From JBCCMA01 sp039026595 (lineage in GTDB: Bacteria > Pseudomonadota > Gammaproteobacteria > Steroidobacterales > JBCCMA01): a DNA stretch of 13,937 bases. The notes below the pieces were generated by a model. That model saw nothing but the letters and a program-made list of their open reading frames with translations, was not told the origin of the DNA and searched no databases. Positions 7,860 through 13,937 of the stretch are shown here, piece after piece. The stretch spans positions 1-13,937 of the forward strand of contig JBCCMA010000093.1 in assembly GCA_039026595.1 (NCBI GenBank). Reading direction: 5' to 3'. Position 1 is the stretch's first letter. Every line of letters begins with the position of its first letter. Both the position numbers and the translations under genes were made by a program.

Positions 7860-8668
7860 GCGAACTTTGCGCTGGCGATGTGGCGCTCCTCGGCGTCGCG
7901 TACGACCACAAATCGAGCTTTCTGCGCGGGCCGGCGCTCGCGCCGCCGTGCATCCGGCGGGTGCTGCACAACGGCGCATCGGGCTTGACGGCGGAGAACG
8001 GCGATCCGGTGGTCGACCACCCCCGCTTCCGCGACCTCGGCGACGTGGAGATAAGTGACGACGAGGGCGCGTATCTGGCGATTGGCGAACACATCAAGCC
8101 GATTCTCGCGGCCGACGCACGACCCTTTGTGCTCGGAGGCGACCACTCGATTTCCTATCCGATAATCCGCTCGGTGACCGAGAGCTACGGCCCGCTGACC
8201 ATCCTGCACTTTGACGCCCACACCGACCTCTACGACGAATATGAGGGCGACCGCTTTTCCCACGCCTGCCCGTTCGCACGGGTAATGGAGCACTGCGCGG
8301 ACCATCGACTGATCCAGATCGGGATTCGCAGTGCCAGCGACCACCTGCGTGAGCAGGCGGAGCGATTCGATGTGGAGACCGTTACAGCCGCCGCGTTCTC
8401 CGCAAGCGCCGTGCCGCTGGATTTCGACGGGCCTGTGTATGTGTCTTTTGACATGGACGTGCTCGACCCGGCGTTCGCTCCGGGTGTGTCACACCATGAG
8501 CCGGGCGGATTGTCGACCCGTGATGTGCTCGGATTGATCCGGAATTTGCGCGGCACCGTCGTGGGCGCCGATCTGGTCGAATTCAATCCGGTACGGGATC
8601 GTGAAGATATCACGGCGATGGTGGCCGCCAAGCTGGTGCGGGAATTGGGCCACAAGCTGCTTTACTGA
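7856..8668 (+). CDS. Agmatinase/arginase-family ureohydrolase
   Basis: Predicted binuclear manganese hydrolase of 270 aa that cleaves a guanidino or formimino group. The metal ligands are all present: GGDHS with H97, DAHTD with D120, H122 and D124, SFDMDVLDPAFAPG with D199 and D201, and E242 in GADLVEFNP. The sequence after the last aspartates, PGVSHHEPGGLS, looks more agmatinase-like than arginase-like. The exact substrate cannot be read from the sequence; agmatine, guanidinobutyrate and formimidoylglutamate are candidates. The last would duplicate HutF plus HutG, and its place downstream of hutG makes this worth testing. The GTG start at 7856 overlaps the preceding stop in GTGA. No obvious terminator follows the stop. 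Confidence 0.88.
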   Translation: MSELCAGDVALLGVAYDHKSSFLRGPALAPPCIRRVLHNGASGLTAENGDPVVDHPRFRDLGDVEISDDEGAYLAIGEHIKPILAADARPFVLGGDHSISYPIIRSVTESYGPLTILHFDAHTDLYDEYEGDRFSHACPFARVMEHCADHRLIQIGIRSASDHLREQAERFDVETVTAAAFSASAVPLDFDGPVYVSFDMDVLDPAFAPGVSHHEPGGLSTRDVLGLIRNLRGTVVGADLVEFNPVRDREDITAMVAAKLVRELGHKLLY

Positions 8669-9027
8669 CCCGTTTCCAGCCGGACAACAGGCAGTTACAC
8701 CCGAAACCACCGTCCGTCATCTGCACATTCGCAGAGATAAGAATAAGTAAAGAAATCACAGAGTTCCCGTGATTATGAAAGATATACGGCTAATTTCGTA
8801 AGTTTTATTGACCTGCTGTGACGCAGGCCTTAGTTTGCGTAACAAAGGTCGCACACGGATTGCCGCAGGGCGTGCCGAAAAGACCGCTTAAGATATGAAC
8901 CACCCGAGACAACTCGGGCGCGTCTATCAAAACCAAGAAATCGTGGAAACCAGACCGTGTCACCGTTCGGCGGTGCTCGGCCAAGGGGCCTGCGACACTC
9001 TAAAACACCACTACGGGGGTTTGACGA
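8669..9027 (+). promoter_or_regulatory. 359-bp non-coding upstream region of the protease operon
   Basis: I see no gene here. An AT-rich stretch (about 8730-8810) contains the inverted repeat AATCAC-N9-GTGATT (8754-8774), a possible regulator site. TTGACC (8808-8813), a 17-bp spacer and TAGTTT (8831-8836) form a plausible sigma-70 promoter; its spacer carries most of a small CCTGC/GCAGG inverted repeat (8812-8827). Just downstream, TCGCAC-N5-TTGC (8849-8863) closely resembles a sigma-54 -24/-12 element. The probable leader contains hairpins CCCGAG-ACAA-CTCGGG (8903-8918) and CACCG-TTCGG-CGGTG (8961-8975), and a GGCC pair (8979-8990). A GGGGG ribosome site (9015-9019) lies 8 nt before the protease ATG. 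Confidence 0.55.
8849..8863 (+). promoter_or_regulatory. Candidate sigma-54 (RpoN) promoter
   Basis: TCGCAC ACGGA TTGC matches the -24/-12 consensus TGGCAC-N5-TTGC at nine of ten defined positions. The exception is the second base, which is one of the strongly conserved GG pair. It sits about 165 nt before the protease start. PEP-CTERM/exosortase systems are often linked to RpoN and a PrsK/PrsR-type two-component system, which makes the match biologically sensible, but no activator gene is in view. Chance occurrence cannot be excluded. Confidence 0.4.
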
Positions 9028-12000
9028 ATGCAACGACATAGGGATCTTCCCAATCGCCGCATGCTCGCGAAGACGGCCACCACGATGCTGAGCGCTGCGC
9101 TCATGGTCGGGGCCGGCTCCGCCGCCGCCAGCAAGGGCGCCACACCGGTGCTCGACAACGCCATTCGCGGCGTGCTGGGGACAGAGCAAGGCGTGAACAA
9201 GGCTGACGGCCGGGCGGTTTACACCGTCATGCTGCGCGACGCACCGGTTGCCATGTACAACGGCGGCATGCGGTCGATGGCCGGCACCAGCTTAAGCGCC
9301 ACCGGCGGTAGCAAAATCGACGTGTCCAGCCGCGCTGTGGCCCGCTACAGCAGCTACCTGCGTACTCAGCAGGACCGTGTGATCAACCAGATCCGCTCGG
9401 GCGCCGAGCCGATGTACCGCTACACTATGGCCACCAACGGTTTTGCACTGCGCATGACCGACAAGGAAGCCGCTGCGGCCCGTGCGCTGCCCGGCGTCTG
9501 GTCGGTTCAGCGTGATGTGGCGCATGATCTCGTCACCGACCGCGGCCCCGCGCTGATCGGCGCGCCGGCTGTCTGGGACGGCTCCGCATACGGCGGTGAA
9601 GGCGTCCAGGGCGAAGGCATGGTCGTCGGTATCCTCGACTCCGGTATCAACCAGGGCCACCCGGCCTTCGCTGAAATCGGCGACGACGGCTACGGCGCTG
9701 AAGGCGAATACGCGGCCACCAACCCGTTTGGTGCCGGCAACTTCGCGGGCGGCGATCGTGACGACTGCGTCAACGAGAACTTCCCGGGCCTTTGCAACAA
9801 CAAGCTGATCGGCTCGCACTCGTTCATCGACGCGTGGGACGGCATTGACCAGTTCGCGCCGCCCGAAGACCCCGTGTCGAAGGACACCGATGGTCACGGT
9901 TCGCACGTGGCGCACACCGCGGCCGGTGGTGTGATCAACAACGCACCCCTCGCCAACGCTGACGGCGTCGACTCGGGCATCACGCTCGGCACCGTTGCTG
10001 GTGTGGCTCCGCATGCGCACATCATCGCCTACAAGGTCTGCGCCCCTCGCTGCTTCGCCAGCGACATCGCGGCGGCGATCGACCAGGCGATCCTCGACGG
10101 CGTCGACTCGCTGAACCACTCGATCGGCGCCGCCGGCGGCAGCCCCTGGGCCGACGGCAAGTCGCTGGCGTTCCAGGGCGCGCGTGCTGCCGGCATCCTG
10201 CACCAGAACTCGGCCGGTAACTCCGGTCCGGGCGCCGCCACCGCCGCGAGCATCAACAGCTCGCCGTGGGTGACGGGCGTGGGCGCCAGCACGCACGACC
10301 GCGCGTTCCCGGCGAAGCAGCTGGAAAGCATGACGGGCGGTGACACGACGCCTCCGGGCGACATCACCGGTCGTGGTGTGACCGAAGCGTTCACCGGCAA
10401 CATTGTCTACGCGGGCGATTTCCCGGTCGGCACCTCGGGTGACAACTTCACGCAGCCAGAGCAGTGCCTGCAGCCGTTCCCGGCCGGCACCTTCACGTCG
10501 GATCAGATCGTGGTCTGCGACCGCGGTGCGATCGCACGTGTGGCGAAGGCCCAGAACGTTCGTGACGGCGGCGCCGGCGGCTTCATCCTGGCCAACCTCC
10601 AGGGCGGCGCCACGAGCACCAACGACGACGTTCACGTCATCCCGTCGATCCACATCGATGCCGACGACGGTGACGCGCTTCGCGCGTGGCTGGCCAGCGG
10701 AACGGGTCACATGGGTACGATCACGGGCACGGGCCTGCCGATCAGCGACCTGTCGGTGGCTGACGCACTGGCCGGCTTCAGCTCCCGCGGGCCGTACACC
10801 GGCTTTGACTGGATTGCGCCGCAAGTGGCCGCACCGGGTCAGGCGATCTACGCCGCCGGCGCAGACCTGCAGTTCGAGCACCAGGGCCAAGGCAACGACG
10901 CGCCGTCGGTGACGGGTGTCTGGGGCATCATCTCCGGTACCTCGATGGCCAGCCCGCACGCCACCGGTACGGCGACGCTCGTCAAGCAGGTTCGTCCGAA
11001 CCTGACCGCGACGGAAGTGGCCTCGCTGCTGATGACGACCGGCACGACCGACATGCGTAAAGAAGACAACGTCACGCCGGCCGATCCGTTCGATTACGGT
11101 GGTGGTCGTGTCAACGCTGACCTCGCGTCGGCTGCGGCGCTGACGCTCGATGAGACCATCGAGAACTTCCAGGCGGCGGATCCGGCACTGGGCGGTGACC
11201 CGTCGACGTTGAACCACCCGCTCCTCGCCTCCAATAGCTGTCAGTTGAGCTGTGATTGGACGCGGACGCTGACCAACCGCTCTGACTTCACAGTGACCTA
11301 TGCGGTCGAGGGCGAAGGCGAAGACGGTCTGGGCATTCTCGCGACGCCAAGCAGCTTCACGCTCGCACCCGGCGAGTCGCAGGAGATCAGTATCACGGCA
11401 GACACGCTCGGTGCCGATCCGGGCTGGAACTTCGGCCGCGTCAACTTGACGCCGACGGGCCGCGGTACGTTCCTGCCTGAGCAGCATCTGACGGTGGCCG
11501 CGCTGTTTACCACCTCGACCAATCCGGGCATCTTCACGAAGACCGCCAGCAAGGACGAAGTGAGCAGCGGCGACGACCTGTCGTACACGCTGAGCCTGAC
11601 CAACATCGCTGAAACCAGCCCGTACATCGTGACGGACACGCTGCCGACGAACGCCACGTATGTGGAAGGTTCGGCTGTGGCAACGATCAACGGTGGTCAG
11701 GAAATCACGCCGGTTGGCCTGAACGACGACGGCACCGCGCTGGTCTGGGAAGGCACGCTGGATGTGGGTGGTATTTCGATTGCCCGTGACGGCTCGCCGT
11801 TCGGCTACGTTAGCCTTCCTGGCATCGGAGTCACGCCGCTGGAATGCTCGACGGTCTGCGACGACTTCGCGATTACTCTGGAAGGCCTGCCACCGTTCGA
11901 CTACGCCGGTGACACGTACACCTCGATTGTGATTGGCACCAACGGCTTTATCATTCCGGGCGATAACGACGATCAGGCGTTCGTCAACGCCAACCAGCAA

Positions 12001-12819
12001 CTGCCGGACGCCACGGCCCCGAACACGGTGATCGCACCGTTCTGGACCGACCTCGACCTCGATGGCACCAACCCGGATGACACCGGCGCAGGCGACATCT
12101 ACGCCGGTTCGTTCAACGGTGGCCAGTTCATCGTTGTGGAATGGCATCAGGCCGAGCTCTGGAACAACCCAGGTACGTCCTACACGATCCAGATCCAGAT
12201 CGGCACGCAGCTAGCACCGGCCGCGTTCCAGGGTATCTGGTTCGCCTACGGCCCGATGGACGCCACTCCGGCGGCCCTGACGGTGGGCGCGGAAAGCGTC
12301 GGCGGACTGTTCGGCACCAACTATTACTACAATGGTGAAGGTGTGGCCCCGGCCGAAGGTGACGAGAATGATCTCGGCATCACGTCGGCGATTGGCGGCA
12401 ACGTTGAGATCACGTTCGACATGATTGCGAACGGCGAGCTCGGCGACAACATTCTGAACGAGGCCAATGTGGACAGCGGAGCGGTCGTCGAGTCATCGAT
12501 TGCTGTCACCGAAATTGCCTTTATTGACGGCGACGGTGACGGTGTTGAAGACTTCGAAGACAACTGCACGCTGATTTCGAACGCCAGCCAGTGCGACAGC
12601 GATGGCGACGGCTTCGGTAACCACTGCGACGCGGACTTCAATAACGACGGCTTCGTCAACTTTGTGGACCTGGGTCTCCTGCGCGTCGGCTTCTTCGGTA
12701 CGTCCGAAGAACCGGAGTTCAACGAGCTGGATCTGAACTGCGACGGCGCCATCAACCCGATGGATCTGGGTGTGTTCCGCACGCTGTTCGGCACCAACCC
12801 GGGCCCGGCCGGAAACTAA
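9028..12819 (+). CDS. Secreted S8 (subtilisin-like) serine protease with C-terminal dockerin
   Basis: Exported endopeptidase of 1263 aa. Layout: signal peptide about 1-34 (AAA then S); I9-like inhibitory propeptide about 62-170; S8 catalytic domain about 195-710 with D204 (GILDSG), H290 (DTDGHGSHVAHTAAG), oxyanion N398 (SAGNSG) and nucleophile S639 (SGTSMASPHATG); a PA-type insert about 455-570; an Fn3-like segment about 740-825; a DUF11-like repeat about 833-910 (VTDTLPTNATYVEGS); and an unassigned, weakly nidogen-like beta region about 912-1135. It ends with a TSP3-like calcium-binding stretch (1167-1200) and a type I dockerin (1201-1258). The dockerin has two full Ca loops, D1203-N1205-D1207-N1211-D1214 and D1235-N1237-D1239-N1243-D1246. 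All catalytic residues are present. It is not itself tailed for sorting; the dockerin suggests docking onto a cohesin, and a cohesin-like gene follows 19 bp later. Confidence 0.95.
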   Translation: MQRHRDLPNRRMLAKTATTMLSAALMVGAGSAAASKGATPVLDNAIRGVLGTEQGVNKADGRAVYTVMLRDAPVAMYNGGMRSMAGTSLSATGGSKIDVSSRAVARYSSYLRTQQDRVINQIRSGAEPMYRYTMATNGFALRMTDKEAAAARALPGVWSVQRDVAHDLVTDRGPALIGAPAVWDGSAYGGEGVQGEGMVVGILDSGINQGHPAFAEIGDDGYGAEGEYAATNPFGAGNFAGGDRDDCVNENFPGLCNNKLIGSHSFIDAWDGIDQFAPPEDPVSKDTDGHGSHVAHTAAGGVINNAPLANADGVDSGITLGTVAGVAPHAHIIAYKVCAPRCFASDIAAAIDQAILDGVDSLNHSIGAAGGSPWADGKSLAFQGARAAGILHQNSAGNSGPGAATAASINSSPWVTGVGASTHDRAFPAKQLESMTGGDTTPPGDITGRGVTEAFTGNIVYAGDFPVGTSGDNFTQPEQCLQPFPAGTFTSDQIVVCDRGAIARVAKAQNVRDGGAGGFILANLQGGATSTNDDVHVIPSIHIDADDGDALRAWLASGTGHMGTITGTGLPISDLSVADALAGFSSRGPYTGFDWIAPQVAAPGQAIYAAGADLQFEHQGQGNDAPSVTGVWGIISGTSMASPHATGTATLVKQVRPNLTATEVASLLMTTGTTDMRKEDNVTPADPFDYGGGRVNADLASAAALTLDETIENFQAADPALGGDPSTLNHPLLASNSCQLSCDWTRTLTNRSDFTVTYAVEGEGEDGLGILATPSSFTLAPGESQEISITADTLGADPGWNFGRVNLTPTGRGTFLPEQHLTVAALFTTSTNPGIFTKTASKDEVSSGDDLSYTLSLTNIAETSPYIVTDTLPTNATYVEGSAVATINGGQEITPVGLNDDGTALVWEGTLDVGGISIARDGSPFGYVSLPGIGVTPLECSTVCDDFAITLEGLPPFDYAGDTYTSIVIGTNGFIIPGDNDDQAFVNANQQLPDATAPNTVIAPFWTDLDLDGTNPDDTGAGDIYAGSFNGGQFIVVEWHQAELWNNPGTSYTIQIQIGTQLAPAAFQGIWFAYGPMDATPAALTVGAESVGGLFGTNYYYNGEGVAPAEGDENDLGITSAIGGNVEITFDMIANGELGDNILNEANVDSGAVVESSIAVTEIAFIDGDGDGVEDFEDNCTLISNASQCDSDGDGFGNHCDADFNNDGFVNFVDLGLLRVGFFGTSEEPEFNELDLNCDGAINPMDLGVFRTLFGTNPGPAGN

Positions 12820-12838
12820 ACGAGGGGGATAACACTCA

Positions 12839-13441
12839 ATGAACCTGAAAACCTTGAAAGGACTGACGGCGGTTGCGACGCTCGGTCTGGCCGCTCCGGC
12901 AGCCATGGCCAACGTCATCTCGCTGACACCTCTCACGCAGATCGTTGATCCGGGCGAAGAGTTCACACTCGAAGTTCGCATGGACTTTCTGCAAGAGACG
13001 GTCGGCGGCGCGTTCGACGTCTTCTATGACACGGCACTGGTCGACTTTGTGAGCTTCACTTACAACGACGACTTCCTTGCCAACATCGTGGACCCGGCGT
13101 TTACGCTGGTGCCCGACGTCTGTGAAACGTCAGGTGCGGCCAACGGTGGATGCAGTGTCGGTGATGCCGAAATCAACGGGATTGGTTTTGGCAACTTCGA
13201 CGGCATCCTCGGAAGCCACCTGATCGGTGAACTGACGTTCACGGCCGGCTCGGAAGGTCTCGCGACGTTCCTGACGGCCAGCTCCGACTCGCTGTTCGGC
13301 GGCTTCATCAGCGCCGCCACGGCCAACGAGCTGACGGTGGTCTACAACGGCGCGGCCGTTCTGGTCACGCCGATCCCGGCCGCGGTCTGGATGATGCTGG
13401 GTGGTCTGGGTGTTCTGACGCGCTTCCGCAAGCGCGACTGA
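12839..13441 (+). CDS. Exported cohesin-like protein with VPLPA/PEP-CTERM-type sorting tail
   Basis: Small exported protein of 200 aa. A signal peptide occupies residues 1-24 (AMA then N). Residues about 26-172 read as a cohesin-like beta-sandwich: VDPGEEFTLEVRMDF, GGAFDVFYDTALVDFVSFTY, IGELTFTAGSEGLATFLTAS and ELTVVYNGAAVLV follow the strand order of cohesin domains. C95 and C105 could form a small disulfide loop. The C-terminus has a PIPAAVW motif (178-184), a short hydrophobic stretch and the basic end RFRKRD, the three-part pattern of exosortase-processed tails, nearest the VPLPA type. It has a GAGGGGG ribosome site and lies 19 bp after the dockerin-bearing protease, so they form an operon ended by a terminator. 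The likely role is a surface scaffold or receptor for the protease dockerin. The cohesin call rests on pattern recognition and needs a profile or structure check. Confidence 0.82.
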   Translation: MNLKTLKGLTAVATLGLAAPAAMANVISLTPLTQIVDPGEEFTLEVRMDFLQETVGGAFDVFYDTALVDFVSFTYNDDFLANIVDPAFTLVPDVCETSGAANGGCSVGDAEINGIGFGNFDGILGSHLIGELTFTAGSEGLATFLTASSDSLFGGFISAATANELTVVYNGAAVLVTPIPAAVWMMLGGLGVLTRFRKRD

Positions 13442-13468
13442 CACCGAGGGCGACACGCCCAGTCAGGA

Positions 13469-13499
13469 GGGCCGTCCCGTTTGGGGCGGCCCTTTTTTT
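13469..13499 (+). terminator. Intrinsic terminator of the protease/cohesin operon
   Basis: A 10-bp stem (13469-13478 with 13483-13492, one G-T pair, otherwise G-C) has a GTTT loop and is followed directly by seven T residues (13493-13499). It begins 27 bp after the cohesin-like stop. This is a textbook rho-independent terminator and isolates the two-gene unit from what follows. Confidence 0.95.
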
Positions 13500-13565
13500 A
13501 TGGGTACGGCGTATTATGTGATCCTCCTCACAAGCCGTTGGTCGCTGACCGCCTAGATTTACAAA

Positions 13566-13796
13566 ATGCGTACGATCAAGACACGGAGCGTCATCGGCGC
13601 GCTTATGCTGTCGTGTCTGGCCCACACCAGCCACGCTCAGAACACCGGCGGCGTTTTTCCACCCAACACACCCAACGACCATCAGGCCACCCAATATCGT
13701 GTGACCTATGATCAGGAGACCAATGCGCTCGCACAGCGCGTGCACTATGAGGCCACACCCAACGACGAGGTGATGTGGCGGGTGGTGGCACAGGGT
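13566..13796 (+). pseudogene. Small secreted-protein gene truncated by an IS insertion
   Basis: The first 77 codons of an exported protein I do not recognise. Residues 1-24 form a signal peptide ending in SHA before Q25. The mature start, QNTGGVFPPNTPNDHQATQY, leads into a segment with alternating hydrophobic and polar residues (YRVTYDQETNALAQRVHYEA) and MWRVVAQG, which could be beta strands of an outer-membrane or periplasmic protein. At 13797 the gene runs into the inverted-repeat end of an IS element. The frame then picks up ten IS-encoded codons (WSAPPSLDSC) before a TAG at 13827-13829. The rest of the original gene, if kept, should lie beyond the element. No Shine-Dalgarno sequence is visible; a TAGATT box (13554-13559) ends 6 nt before the ATG, so the message may be leaderless. 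Confidence 0.7.
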
Positions 13797-13937
13797 TGGT
13801 CTGCCCCGCCTAGTCTAGACAGCTGCTAGCTCCGAAAAATACCTTCTCTCGAAGGCCTCTGGGGATAATCCATCATTGTGGCCATGATGGCGAACCCGGT
13901 TATAGAAAAACTCGATGTAGTTGAAGATGTCAGCCCG
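13797..13937 (-). mobile_element. IS3-family insertion sequence, one end (continues beyond window)
   Basis: The element begins with TG and TGGTCTGCCCCGCCTAG (from 13797), followed by TCTAGACAG. This resembles the TG-ending, CCCC-containing terminal repeats of IS3-family elements. The transposase reading frame stops at 13815, inside this end, as is common for orfB. Only the transposase-tail end is visible, so element length, the other terminal repeat and the target duplication cannot be seen. Insertion at this point broke the preceding secreted-protein gene. The exact boundary (13797, give or take a base) is inferred from the TG rule. Confidence 0.8.
13815..13937 (-). CDS. IS3-family transposase (orfB, integrase core), C-terminal 40 residues
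   Basis: The last 40 codons of a DDE transposase of the IS3 family; the remainder lies to the right of the window. The translated tail carries DIFNYIEFFYNRVRHHGHN and then LSPEAFERRYF, the characteristic end of the integrase catalytic domain in OrfB proteins, including the F-I-E-x-F-Y-N-R motif with the last catalytic Glu (E9 of the visible part). The stop codon TAG is at 13817-13815 on the minus strand. No defect is visible in this part, so the element could be intact. Confidence 0.9.
   Translation of the reverse strand, partial: RADIFNYIEFFYNRVRHHGHNDGLSPEAFERRYFSELAAV

Noticed and set aside
8754..8774. CRP/FNR-type binding site
   Set aside because: The half-sites are in the opposite order (TCAC before GTGA) and the 9-bp spacing is wrong.
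9292..12147. A 951-codon open frame on the minus strand, antisense to the protease
   Set aside because: The translation is low-complexity, rich in Arg, Val and Ala with no recognisable domain. It mirrors the codon pattern of the well-supported protease gene on the other strand, as expected in GC-rich DNA.
1..13937. CRISPR array, tRNA or rRNA genes
   Set aside because: No spaced direct repeats and no tRNA cloverleaf or rRNA motif were seen on either strand.

Overview
The window looks like part of a high-GC gammaproteobacterial chromosome. Three things point that way: the Hut pathway is the HutF/HutG (deiminase plus deformylase) variant, there is a PEP-CTERM/VPLPA-type C-terminal sorting tail, and the dockerin and IS3-family sequences fit. 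I cannot name a genus.

Positions 1-6714 hold an almost complete histidine-utilisation (hut) cluster in two divergent arms. The minus arm runs hutI (2989-1751), hutC (1751-1026) and hutU (1004 to the left edge, truncated). The plus arm runs hutF (3048-4403), hutH (4400-5932) and hutG (5929-6714), joined by ATGA stop/start overlaps. HutH makes urocanate, HutU imidazolonepropionate, HutI N-formimidoylglutamate, HutF N-formylglutamate, and HutG glutamate plus formate. The 58-bp gap between hutI and hutF holds a 16-bp imperfect palindrome that fits a HutC operator. It lies within the core of both candidate promoters.

Positions 6889-8668 hold a tightly overlapped three-gene unit on the plus strand: a CsaA-like tRNA-binding-domain protein, a single-domain PqiA-like membrane protein, and an agmatinase/arginase-family ureohydrolase. 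It may be read through from hutG or transcribed separately.

After a 359-bp regulatory region (8669-9027) come two secreted-protein genes 19 bp apart. The first is a 1263-residue subtilisin-like (S8) protease ending in a thrombospondin-type-3-like Ca-binding segment and a complete two-repeat type I dockerin. The second is a 200-residue exported protein with a cohesin-like beta-sandwich and a VPLPA/PEP-CTERM-like sorting tail. A strong terminator closes this unit (13469-13499). The simplest reading is a self-contained cohesin-dockerin pair in which a sorted, cohesin-like protein holds a secreted protease at the cell surface. This is the most interesting system in the window.

The right end (13566-13937) holds the start of a small secreted-protein gene cut by an IS3-family element, whose inverted-repeat end and transposase C-terminus run off the window.
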